DNA from: Hypomesus transpacificus
Lineage: Eukaryota; Chordata; Actinopteri; Osmeriformes; Osmeridae
DNA: 64,000 nt
NCBI RefSeq assembly: GCF_021917145.1
Contig: NC_061064.1
Location: 4,073,203 to 4,137,202, forward strand
Reading direction: 5' to 3'
The position numbers and the translations under genes are program-made. The notes beneath the pieces are model-generated. The model made no database searches and was not told the DNA's origin. It saw nothing but the letters and a program-made list of their open reading frames with translations. Shown here one piece after another: positions 11,274 through 22,576 of the stretch (positions within the stretch are counted from its first letter, which is position 1; every line of letters starts with the position of its first letter).

Positions 11274-14200
11274 TTAGGACACACCGCCCAAAGTCAACAC
11301 GTCAAAGCAGATGTCGCAGACCCTCACAGGCTTGTTCAGGTCAAACTTGATGATGGGAATCTCCTTTATGGAGCACTTGTGACACAGCAAGCGGCCACAG
11401 TGGCGGCTGCAGAAAGAGAGAGAGAGAGAGAGAAGGAAAGTGAAACCAGATGTACTGTAATCGGTACACAAGAACGACCAAAACGAGGAATCTCAGAGGT
11501 AGGACACGAGATCCTAGTGTTACTCACCAGTGATGTTTCCTGGTGGTGACTCCAAACTTGGCCACACATTCATAACAGTTGGACCCATCACACCACGGCG
11601 GCTCTTTGGATAACATATCTGAAACCCAGAACAGGAGCAGTCAGAACAGGGCCACCCCCGGCCAGTCTTAAAGCACACACAGGGATCCACGAGGAGGACG
11701 ACACCTGACTGACAGAAGGCCACCCGGACGGCAAAGCTCACCCAGAAGGCGGAAGAGCAGCTGTTTGGTGGCTACTTGGTAGTTGAAGATGTTGACGCCC
11801 TGGTTGTTGGTGCCGCCCAGACGGGCCCCGGACCTCACGATGGCACGGCACAGGTTGGCGTTTCCCTTCATGTAGGCCAGCAGGAGCACTGAGGGAGAAT
11901 GGAGACGAGGCTTATCCTGTCGTTTGGCGCTAGATGCATTTTTGAGTATATGCGTGCATTGAAACTCCTCCTCTACCTGTGTTTCCTTCATTGTCTGGTT
12001 TGTCCAAAGGGTACTCTGGCATACACTCCAAGAACAGCTCAAAGATGGCGGCTGCGTTCTCTTTCCCATAATGCCCCAGGACGTGCATCGGCGACTGACC
12101 CCTGCGAGACCAACGTTCAGCGAATCACTTTAGTGAACCCCTTCACCCCCACCCCCCACCCCCAGGACCAGCCGACAGGAAGGGGGTGTCGCGGGGAGGA
12201 AACCCACCTGAGATTGAAGGCCTCCGCGTCGATGGTGGACTCTGTGAGGAGCGCTCGGACGTTGTTCAGGCGGCCCTGCATGACGGCCAGGTGCAGGGCT
12301 GAGGACGGAAGGAGACGAGACTGTGAGAGGAGGCTCCTGACCAGAGGAGAGGGGAGTGGAGCTGGGGGGGAGAGGCGGTGGGGGGGCTGGCCTACCGTTG
12401 TTGCCGTTCTCATCCAGAGCAGCGAAGTCCACGCCGTTCTCCAGCAGCACGGAGCAGATGGTGGCCAGGTCCTGCTGGGCGGCCAGGTGCAGGGCCGTCT
12501 GCCTGTGTTTGGTCACCTCGTTCACCTTGGCCCCCGCCAGCAACTAGGTGGAAACACACACACACACACAACCCAGTCAGACGGCATCGCGTTTGCATTA
12601 ACAACACACGCAGACGGTGACACTGGAGCGCGTCGAGAGCAAAGGGGTTGGCGGTCGCTCACCAGGTTGCGGACGATGATCTCGGAGCCGGCCTGGACGG
12701 CCAGGTGAAGGGGGGTGAGCTTGGCTGCGTCCTGGACCCTGGAGTTGACGTTGGCCTGGACGCTGATCAGGAACAGGACACTCTCGATGTCCGAGCTCTG
12801 GACCGCCACGTGGAGGAAGTTACGCCCTTTATTGTCCACCTTGAAAGAGAAAGGAGGTTTATAGGAAGTGATGCAGGCTGGACTGCGCTGGAGGTGAGCT
12901 CCAATCAGAACAGAGCAGTGTATACTGGAGAGTGTGTGTGTGTGTGTGTGTGTACCTGTTCGGCGGCGCCTGGCTCTCTCTTCAGGATGGCCTCTGCAGC
13001 CTTGTTGTTCTTGTGCGTCATGGCGCAGGCGAAGGGGGTCATGCCCTGGCGGTCACGCACGGTCAGACGGATGTCCGGGTGGGAGATGAGCAGCTGGATG
13101 ATGACGCCGTGCTGGTTGCTGATGGCAACGTGGATGGGGGCCCGTCCCTCCGCGTCCTGGGGGAAAGGAGGAGGAGCCAGATACAGGTGAGATCCGTGAT
13201 TGGACCGGACCCTCTCCCCAGCACCCGACAACGTCTTCTCATGGACGGTAGATTAAGACAGTGTTTCCCAACCCTGGTCCTCGGGGAACACCTGTCCAGC
13301 ATTTTTTTTATGTTTCCCTGCTCCAACACACCTGATTCAAATGAATGGGTTGTTATCTAGCTCTGCGGAAGCCTGCTTGTGATCATTCATTTGAATCAGG
13401 TGTGTTGGAGCAGGGAAACATAAAAAAAATGCTGGACAGGTGTTCCCCGAGGACCAGGGTTGGGAACCACTGGATGAAGAAGAGGTTGGGTTTCGATGGA
13501 CCCGGACCTGTGCGTTGACGTTGGCCCCGAACTCCAAGAGGCACTGGCCCACGTCCTCCAGGCCCCAGCTGGCTGCCAGGTGGAGGGGGCTCTGGCCGTC
13601 ACGGGCCTCCTCGTCCCCCTCTCCGTTAGGACCGGGCTGCCGGGGGCTGTTCACGTCACAGCCGCTGCAGATCCCGGGACGGCAGACAGGGGGAGACAAC
13701 AGGCCCTTGTCAGAACGTTCTCAACAGAGACAATGGCTGGTAGGACTGCTAATGTTTGACGACATTCAGTTGGTTTGAACCCTTCAGAACACTGCAGGGG
13801 GCACTACTACGTGGACGCAGAGAGACACAAGCAACCAGGAAGCCTGGTTCTCCCTGCCAGTTTGTCTCCAGGTCTTAAGATCAGAGGTAATCTGGAGGCT
13901 TTAACAGCTTACAGTCAGACAGGGATCACCATGATTGAGCATGAAATGACTCGCTGTGTCTCTGAGCCAGATCTTCCACCACCCTGGGAAGGAGCCAACA
14001 GCCTCGGAAAAATAACACTGACCTCACCATAAAACACACACACCCTTAAAATAACGATCATTTACTAATCCAGTATACTAGCAGAGGTAGGCGCAGAATA
14101 CTAAATGAGTAATAGGACTTAAAAGGGCGTGCGGCTCAGTTGTTTGGGGGAGGGGGGTTGGGGGGGGGTGCCAAGCACACCTGCGGATGAGGAAGCAGGC

Positions 14201-15532
14201 CGTGACCTCGTTGTTCTCGTCCACAGCTCTGTGGAGGAGCGTCTGCTTGCAGCCCGACGGCCCCGAGCTCCAACAGGTGGCGTCGCAGCCGTGGCGCACC
14301 TACCGGGGACGAGAGACACCAAACTCAGAGAGGGGAGAGAGAGCGGGGTCACCCTCTGTGACTTGTCACACCCCAGCACTAGCTGTACCCCTACTCCAAC
14401 TCCAACTGTGTGTGTGTGTGTGTGTCTCACCAGCGTGGAGGCAATGTCCTCCAGGCCCTTCTCCAGAGCGAGCCATAGAGGGGGGTTGCCCTTCTCGTCC
14501 ACCACGGACATGTCTGCCCCCCGAGTGCATATGGCGTCCACCACCAGGGGGAGCTGGCTGCTGATGGCCAGCTGCAGCGCCGTCTGGCCCTCCTGGGTCC
14601 TGGAGGAGCAAGACGACCACGCGTCAGGACACCCTCCCCCCTCCTCCATCATCCAGGCTAGTCCTGCGGTTTCCCCCCCTACCCCCAGCTGTGGCGTGTC
14701 GTTTTGGGCCTACCTGACGTTGATGTCGGCCTGGTGCTCCAGGAGGAAGAGGGCGCTCCTGCTGTCCTGTCTCTGGATGGCCATGTGCAGCAGGGTGTGG
14801 CCGGAGGACATGGTGTCGTTGATGGCCGCCCCAGAGCCAAGCAGCTGGGCTGCGATGGTGTGCATCCCTGACGACACACACGGCACACGAGACGCTGTCA
14901 GCTCGTAAAAACTAGGACGGATTAGCTCCATTTTTCCATAAAAATAATAACAATTTTAAAAGTCACTGAATAGTGTGTGTATTGTGGATGAGAGGGTGTG
15001 GAGACGCGTCCTCGGCCTACCAGTCCAGAGGGCCAGGCCCAGCACGGTCTGGTCCATGGAGTCTTTAAGGCTGAAGTCAGGGATGATCTGTAGGTTGTTG
15101 GTGGCGTGAAGCGCATTGGCTGGAACATAACCACAAACGGCATGATCAGAAAACGGTTTGGGATGAACCCTCCCCCCCCCCCCCCCCCCCCCCTTAAAAC
15201 GCATGAACACGCGTCGTTCCGATGCCGAAAATAGGGTCCTGCCAGGCCGAGCGGGCCCACCTTTCTGCTCCAGGATGACTGACACCACGTCGGCGTGGTT
15301 GTGGGCGATGGCCATGTGGAGGGGGCTCTGCAGGGACAGGCCCTGGGCCCGGCCCTGGAGCTCGTCCTCGGGGAGGGACTGGTGGGTCTGCAGGTTGGGG
15401 TTGGCCCCCTGCTGGAGCAGCTCCGCCGTCAGGCCTGCCAGCCCGCAGCGACAGGCAGTGTGGAGGGGGGTCTCCCCCTGCACGACAGACAGAGACAGAG
15501 ACAGAGACAGAGACAGAGACAGAGACAGAGAC

Positions 15533-15580
<48 letters not shown>

Positions 15581-18500
15581 GAAAAGGAGATATGGAACAA
15601 CAGAGTCATTAGACCTAATCGAACCTATTACCATGTATTATTTATATTCCAAAACGTAGCAGAAGGCCAGAGCAGCGGGCACTGCAGTCCAGCCTGTGAT
15701 GCAGTGGGGCCGGCTCTGCGGAGGGAGGAGGGTGAGGCTGGGGAACGTGCAACGACTCGCAGTCTGACTGCAGTCCAGCGCAGCAGCGGGGCTAGCCGGC
15801 GAGGTGGAACGCACCCATTTGTTGGCGTGGTTGACCTTCGCCCCGTGCGTGGCCAGGAAGAGGGCGGCGGCCTCGCTGCCTGCCCCTGCTGCTCTCTGCA
15901 GCAGACAGCTCCCTGGGGAGCACAAGGGGGGAAGACAGGATGAGAACCACACTCGTATTGAAAACAGTCATGTTTACTTTGCTTCCTCTGGGGGGTCCGT
16001 GGTCAGCACCTGTGGCAGTATCTGGGGCGTCCGGGTTGCTGCCCCGCTGGATGAGCCGCGAGGCGAAGCTGTTCTCGTTGAACGACGTGCCGTTCTCCAC
16101 GGGAGCGTGGTCCTCGAAGGGGTTGACGGAGGGGTCGGAGGCCACGGTGATGTACTGCAGGGCCAGCCACAGAGCCGTGCTGCCCTCGTGGTCCTTCAGC
16201 TCCAGGTCCAGCCTGGGAGAGACAAGGAGAGAGGAAGGGGTAGGTGAGCGGTTCGCAAAAGGACACAACGCTAGGATCGGGTCCGATTTTCGCGTGAAAT
16301 CTGGAGCCAGTCGTTCGTTCGACTCACTGCTTGCACTGGAGGAGCTGGTTGAACACATGGTCATTGCCCGACACCACAGCTTCATGCAAGGGAGTTCTGC
16401 AGGATGAAAAGACAAACATCACGTTAGGATTCTCTTCTAAAAAGACGTGGTTTGAACATTTCCACCCACACAGCTGTCCCTTTGGACCAGGGCGAAGGGC
16501 CCATGGACACCCACCTGCCCTTGCTGTTCTGCATGTTGGGGTTGGCTCCTGTTTTCAGCAGGGCCTCTGCAATGCGGGCCATGCCGCTCATGACCTCCCC
16601 AGAGTGCTTCTTGGGGCTGAAGGAGCAGACCAGGTGCAGGGGCGTCTCCACCGCCCCCACCGTGGCTGCGTTCACCTGGGCCGAGTGGCGGATCAGGAAG
16701 GTGGAGGCAAACTCATCGCCTGGAGGTAGCAGGAGGAGTGAAAGAGAGAATGAGACGGGTTCTTGTCCGGGCTAACGCTTCAAGTTTCCACTGGGATGTC
16801 AGGTAACGCACACAGTATCCTTGGAACCTTCACAGCGCCCCCTACCTCTTTGGATGGCTTTGTGCAGCAGGCTCCAGCCACTTTGGTCCACCATGTCCAC
16901 ATCTGCCTTGTTGTTGACCAGCGTGGTGGCAATGCTCTCGAGTTTCCGAGACAGGGCTAGGTCCAGGGCCAGGTCTCCATTGTTGTCCAATTCATTCAGC
17001 TTTCCAGGCAGCTGGGGTGTGGAGAATTCAAGATCAAATGAATGTGATACGTTCTGTTAGTTCATATGCCTAGTCACAGGCTATTGAGGATTGAAGTGAA
17101 TTCCGTCAGTGTGTGGATCTCACCTCCGAGTCCATCTCGATGAGGTAGAGAAAGACCACATCTTCTCGCTCCACTTTAATGGCTTTGTGAAGAGGGAACT
17201 CTGTTTTGGACTTGATCATCTTGTAGAGGAGCTGAGCACTCATGGTGCTGAAGTCTTCTTTCCTCAGGTCATCCTGCAGAGAGGAATCGAGACAAGCACA
17301 ATCTCAGCCCTCATGTCATGACACTGGAACCCGGGGACATGTCATTAATCATTCCGATCCTTTATCAATAGTTTCCATAATCGGATGTGTGAAAAGTGCT
17401 CAATTCCACTCAGGTCTTAATCAGACCTTGAAACCACGTAAAAGCTCAGGTGAATGTAATAAAAAGGAAAATCATAAAAGTTGAAGGAAGGCAAAGAGTG
17501 ATAAAGCTATAGCTAGCCCTAACAGGCAGTCAGGTAGCAGGTGAAAAGCCATTTCCTCAGTCCCGTTCTAAACCTAACCTTGAGAATGATTGGGTTCGGG
17601 CTGTGGCCGATTTATGACATCGTAAAAGCAACAAGCTTTAAGGTCAACGAAGAGAGAGGCGACTGAGACGATTCTTAAAGCACGGCCGTTTCCCCCGTAT
17701 GAAACCACTGCTGCAGCAGAGACGTCTTCCTAAGAAAATTAGCGTTCATAGTCAGGCATTAAAACCGAACTGCTGATACGCTCCAGCATTGACTTGGTAA
17801 AACAGCGCTCTCGACTCATGCACTAAACACGTGCTTCAGATGGGACCTGGAGATGAATCAATACTACAGCCCAGTTGAGTTATAGGCCTGATGACGCATC
17901 GCTTTCATAACAGTTCCTGGGGTCTGGATGGGGCCCCCGACAGCCCATCGATTTTTCCCCCGGATGGTTCCGTCAGTCGGGAATGTGCTGACCAGAGGAG
18001 AGACTCACCCAGTGGCTGGCGATGATCTCCCCACAGTAGTTCATCAGGGTGGTGGCGTCCAGCTCCTCAGCCGTCTGGTAGAAGCGGATGCAGTTCCTCA
18101 CGTTCACCGACGACATCACCCCTTTCTCACACCTGTGCGAGAGAAACCAAAGCTATCCCAAATGTACAACTATACGGACAAGCCTGGGTCCATACCTGGC
18201 GGCTAGGGGGGGGGGGGGGGGGGGGGTCATGGAACATAGTCGGCGCCATCGATTTGAAGATAGAGAGGAATATTATAGAGAGGGCCCTTCCGGGCTGGGT
18301 GTACCCTAGGGTTAGCAGAGACAGACAACATGGAGACAGGGCCCACCTCTCTCGGAGCAGCTGCAGCTGGAAGCGGTTGGACAGTTTCATCAGGTCGATC
18401 AGGAAGGCGTCGTCCTCGCTGAGCGCCAGCTCGTCGGTGTACGCCCAGCGCAGCATCGCCAAGGCGACCTCGGGCTTGGCATCTGGAGACCCCCCACGTG

Positions 18501-20462
18501 AGTGAGCGTTAAGAACTTGCACGGGTATTAAATATGCACATTTTGGTTGGTTTCAGTAGTCATGCATGAACTGCTATGATACAGGATTTCGAGGAGAGCA
18601 GTTGTGTGTGTGTACCCTAACTGTCTGTTCCCCACTGAGCAGAGAGAGAGCAGGGTTTCGTACCAGACAGATCCAGTTCTGAGGTGGAAGCCAGGTTGGC
18701 CAGGCTCCAGGCATCACTGCGAGCAGCCAGCACAAACTTATGAGCACAGAGATTCAGCTCCCCAACTCTGATCTTCAGATCACTGTAAAACACAACAGCA
18801 AACATCGTGGTGAACAGTTGGATCCAAATGACATTACACATTTTTTTCTTCCAACAACACATTTGCAACTGAACAATGCAGATAAGCGTGTTCTAATTGG
18901 CACGGAAACCTCAAGACAGGTTGAGGCCATTAGGCGTACACATAACTGCAGGAGAAACCTGCATGTCTACTTCTTCGGTGCGTAGCCATGGCAACAGCAC
19001 TGCCCGCATCATATCCGAATTGCCGCTTACCCCCTCCCCTCCCCCCCGCGCTCCCTCACCTGTACTGCTCCTGCTGGTGCAGCTCGGCCACGATGTCGAG
19101 CAGGCGGCTGATGAACGTGTCACCAGCAGTGCAGTTGGCGGAGCCGTGGCCGGGGGCCTGAGCGGCCAGCACGGCGCAGCGCCTCTCTGTGTCCGCTAGC
19201 TTCTGCTGCATCTTGACGTACTCCTGCCTGAGCAGGGCCAGGTGCTTCTGCAGCTTGGCCACCTCCTCTGTCAGGCGGCAGGGGGGGGCGGGGTGCGGAG
19301 AAGTACACAACAGGGGGTGAGAAACGAAGTCGAGAAAGCTATCTGGGTGCATTTTACGCATTCCATTGTGGGAAGTCCGCCTACACCACACTGCAGGGCA
19401 GTGAAATAGCTATAACATTCAAGAACTTAACAGAGGTTTGGCAGACATTGAAGTGGTTTCCTGAATGTGGGATGTCTTGTAAGGCACATGTAACTTCCCC
19501 TTCCTGCAAGTTTCAGCATAGGAAAAATGCTGAGAAGGCACATTGCTTTTCCCTCCCTAACTCAGTGTGTTAAACATGGCTGGCCAAGTCATGGGGAGAG
19601 GGAGGCCGGCCTCCACCATCACCTGACTAACGCAACACAGGAAGGGCAAACTGCTGAACAGTGGGATAAATGCTGCCCAAGAATATTCAAGCAAGTGTCT
19701 GCACATCACAGTAACGAAACTTGTCCCACTGCATTCATTCCTATCCTCATTCATATTATTTCACAATCATTCTTTCAAGTTTATATTATTATATTCTCAG
19801 AACACGTCAGCTGAAAGACTGAAAATAACTTGCTGAGCATTTAAACATGGTTTTAAAACTTTGAATAAGAAAGTACCAGTCTGACGGTGTAGCTCAATAC
19901 CTTTTCAAAAGGTGAACAACTGGATAAACGCCCGTGTGGCAATATATACATGACTACAACAGACATACTATTTTATGTCTATTCTATATTCTATTATATT
20001 CTAGCTGGCATCAGCTGTGGGGTCTACGGAGTCGGGGCCACCACTCCACTGATGTTTGAGTCACACCCAACAGGCTGGCGTTGGCTAGCACTACTACACA
20101 AGCTGACAGCGAGTTGACCAACTCGGAAGATCGAAGCTGATTTGTTAGCTAGTTTGTTAGCACCAAGCGGGGGTTTGACCCATCGAAACACAGCTAATAT
20201 CCAAACAACGTTGCCGCTCGCCTGGTTCGCACACAAGCAACCCAAATACTACTAGCTGCAAGCAAACCTAGCTACTACTAGCTTCACACGAGCATTCACA
20301 GTAAGAGGTGACTCGACAAAAAAGGAGCGGTTATTGATTTTTGCATTCATATAAAATCAAATTTGACTATATGTTTTAAGACTTCGATAAGCGATTAAGC
20401 AAGCGTCAAATAAAGAAAGGGCGTGTAAATAGACAAGAAATCTGTATCATACCTTCCGCCAT
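11274..20462 (-). CDS. ankfy1: ankfy1, Rabankyrin-5 (BTB, ankyrin-repeat and FYVE protein), complete
   Basis: 25 coding exons: 20462-20453, 19267-19060, 18782-18664, 18482-18347, 18132-18009, 17273-17124, 17011-16846, 16719-16515, 16396-16328, 16212-16010, 15912-15815, 15477-15261, 15119-15021, 14867-14714, 14599-14431, 14299-14181, 13664-13508, 13156-12956, 12839-12663, 12543-12396, 12298-12208, 12101-11977, 11888-11742, 11618-11528, 11406-11274. All are GT-AG and in phase; 1171 aa (human 1169). A coiled coil at about residues 3-60 is followed by a BTB domain (about 73-165), then some 20 ankyrin repeats (TPLHLA motifs) and a C-terminal FYVE zinc finger. The FYVE motifs RKHHCR (1124-1129) and RVCDICF are intact, so PI3P binding is expected. 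Rabankyrin-5 is a Rab5 effector in macropinocytosis and endosome-retromer traffic. The first exon codes for only 10 bases (MAE plus one base), as in other vertebrates. Several introns carry microsatellites right at splice sites. Confidence 0.97.
11412..11434. repeat. GA microsatellite at the ankfy1 exon 25 acceptor
   Basis: A run of AG dinucleotides, read as (CT)n on the minus strand, ending about 5 bp before the CAG acceptor of the last coding exon (11406). Confidence 0.85.
12553..12571. repeat. CA microsatellite at the ankfy1 exon 20 acceptor
   Basis: On the minus strand it reads (TG)n followed by TTTCCACCTAG and exon 20 (12543). Confidence 0.85.
12931..12953. repeat. GT microsatellite in the ankfy1 exon 18 donor
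   Basis: On the minus strand the donor reads GTACACACACAC, so the CA run begins within the first intron bases after exon 18 (12956). Confidence 0.85.
13259..13472. mobile_element. Palindromic hAT-type MITE in ankfy1 intron 17
   Basis: A 214-bp near-perfect palindrome. The ends CAGTGTTTCCCAACCCTGG and CAGTGGTTCCCAACCCTGG (read inward) differ by one insertion or substitution, and about 85 bp of each arm pair. It is flanked by 8-bp direct repeats GATTAAGA (13251-13258) and GATGAAGA (13473-13480), 7 of 8 identical. CAGTG-type ends with an 8-bp duplication fit the hAT superfamily. It makes up about 60 percent of a 351-bp intron. Confidence 0.8.
14407..14425. repeat. GT microsatellite next to the ankfy1 exon 15 donor
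   Basis: On the minus strand the donor reads GTGAGACACACACACAC directly after exon 15 (14431). Confidence 0.85.
15485..15578. repeat. Compound GACAGA/GA microsatellite next to the ankfy1 exon 12 acceptor
   Basis: About nine ACAGAG units are followed by about 19 AG dinucleotides. On the transcribed minus strand this is (CT)n then (CTGTCT)n, and it ends 8 bp before exon 12 starts at 15477. Confidence 0.9.
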
Positions 20463-20488
20463 GTTGGTTCCGTGGCTTAATACTTTTC

Positions 20489-20498
20489 TCTCGCGAGA
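20489..20498. promoter_or_regulatory. ankfy1: TCTCGCGAGA core-promoter palindrome of ankfy1
   Basis: A perfect 10-bp palindrome TCTCGCGAGA lies 26 bp upstream of the ankfy1 ATG. This CGCG element is a known core-promoter motif of TATA-less vertebrate housekeeping genes, linked to Kaiso (ZBTB33) and related factors. No TATA box is visible nearby. The motif is seen directly; activity is inferred. Confidence 0.6.
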
Positions 20499-20601
20499 TG
20501 GTAAGATCACAGTAGGTGGGTACGTTTAAAATGTTGTGACATTGTAGCAGTCGTTTTAATATTCCCTGATCTATGCTTTGTCAAACTATTTTAAGTGCTG
20601 T

Positions 20602-20611
20602 GGGGGGGGGG

Positions 20612-20648
<37 letters not shown>
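20602..20648. repeat. 47-bp G homopolymer upstream of ankfy1
   Basis: An almost pure G run with a single C at 20612, about 140 bp upstream of the ankfy1 start codon. Shorter C or G runs lie in introns at 15172-15193 and 18206-18226. The exact length may be affected by sequencing or assembly error. Confidence 0.8.
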
Positions 20649-20649
<1 letters not shown>

Positions 20650-22576
20650 GTAATCTATAGGAGGTTGTTTGAATGGGCTGTTTCAATATCATTGTTAAAT
20701 CAAGTTCCATTGGTTATTTCATCTGACAAAAATGCTTACAGAAGTGACAGACATATTCTGAAGTTAACTGGAAGGATTTTAAGTGGTTATTTTTCTACTG
20801 TAGATGGAGTTGGCTCTTGGTGGTACATTGTGTCCAGAAACCCATCCCTCAGGACTGAGTCATGTATGTGTTTGGGAGAATAACTATAATATAGCATTAA
20901 CTTTCCTCAGAAGAGAAGTTCCCCACCATTTGTAAAAGATCATGCACTCCCCAACACTTGTCAAGTAAATTAGCTATAGAACTAATAATTTGCAGTGCCA
21001 TGTTTACCTGACATGTGGAATGTGAAGGATGTGTTTCACATTGAATGTTTGACTTCAATCTATATGAATGAAAACCCCACAAATATTGAAAAAAGAAAAT
21101 CATATTTTAGAAGAACTCACTACAGGTGACAATTTTATAACATGAAAAATATACATCAGTATTTTGTCTTTGTACATTAGGCAAGTAAACTGCAGTACAC
21201 CATCAGTGAGCCAGAATAAAATAAAGCAAATAGTTGATAGGGGAGAGGGTGAGGAATAAAGGGCGTGCATACACAAACACACTTGCACGCACACACTCAC
21301 ACTTAAACCAAAAACTTAAAACAAACTTCACAAAACATTAAAGCATGCACAATTCCTACTTAAGATACCACACAAAGGAAAACAAGCCCTGCTAAAATAA
21401 TCTTCCACAAGGTGTATATTGGAAAAACAGACCCTATTTCAACCCAAACTCAAAAATAAGACAGTTCACAATCTGGGGAGTTATTGCTACACCAAATTGG
21501 TACCATTGTTCTAATCACACATCATCCTTATAAAAAAAATACTTCACACAAGTGCATGTTGTGTTGCACAACTTTTCTGACACTAACTCTTCAATGTTGG
21601 GTGCAATTACCAAGCAATTTAATAGGAGAGGCACTTTTGAAAAAATACAAATTAAAAACAATTCATGCATGACAAGTAATAGGTATGTCCCTTTTTTAAA
21701 GGCTATTTAGCCTGTTGCAAACCTAAACAAAAACATACACACACACATCCTAGTTCAATGGTGACTTTACCTGCAGTGCTGAGAGTGAGATGGAACCCAA
21801 GCATGCTATGTGTACTGTGAGGCAGCCCAATGATCCCCCCCCAAAAAAGACCATAAACATGTGACACTATTCATTCTTGAATCGATGCATCTTTCCAATA
21901 GTAGTGGAATCATGTAACATCACAATCTAACTGTTCAGCCTTCTACATGCCCTCCTGTCATAACCTGTAACAGAACTAACGCATACTAAAGTGGATGCTC
22001 AAGTGAGAGTGGAGTAAGACTTCAAGAATTTACAGGATTCAAATTCTAACTACACAAGCGCTATTTATTTGGTACTAAGTGACTTGCTAGATGGATAGGA
22101 ACAGTTTATATATTATCAGGTTTTGTCTGTGCTATATACAGGTCTTTACAATATCTTCCTGAAGGTTGTAGCAGTTCATAGACGTCAAAAAATGCTTTAT
22201 CATCTTTTGTTGTTTTCGAGTTGGCACTTGCTTGGAGGTTGTCTGTCAGCTTCTGTAATAGCAGTTATGTTCTATTGCAGCCTATTGTAGCCAGACTAAT
22301 TTTGCCATAGTCAATGATGACGAGCCTGGCAATAGGGTGGTAGAGTGCAGGAAACAGTGCCACATTGTTTCTCAGTTGGAGACCTGCGGAAGACAGGAAA
22401 ATTATATGAAGATACTTCAGCAAATGGTTCAGCAAAACCTTTTCACCAGACCATAAAACAGCACTACAAACTCAAGACCTAAAAAAAAAAAATCACAAGA
22501 CCCAGGCCTTGTAAAAGAGAAGTACAAAAGTCCAGTACACTTACCCTGAAAAAAAGCTAGATGTCGCTCGGTGATG

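Larger units (their letters stand above)
20463..22576. other. ankfy1 upstream region and probable ube2g1 3' UTR
   Basis: 2.1 kb between the ankfy1 start and the ube2g1 stop. The first part holds the ankfy1 promoter palindrome and a 47-bp G-run (20602-20648). The remainder, about 20890-22576, is AT-rich and most likely the long ube2g1 3' UTR on the minus strand. Candidate minus-strand poly(A) signals are AATAAA at 22064-22069 and ATTAAA at 21618-21623. No coding sequence is recognised. Confidence 0.5.

Noticed and set aside
11899..12708. 269-codon plus-strand ORF
   Set aside because: Antisense to ankfy1 exons 19-22, without its own protein character.
14129..14908. 259-codon plus-strand ORF
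   Set aside because: Antisense shadow of ankfy1 exons 14-16. It runs across exons and introns alike.
15203..15943. 246-codon plus-strand ORF with RDRDRDRE repeats
   Set aside because: Antisense to ankfy1 exons 11-12 and read through the GACAGA/GA microsatellite.
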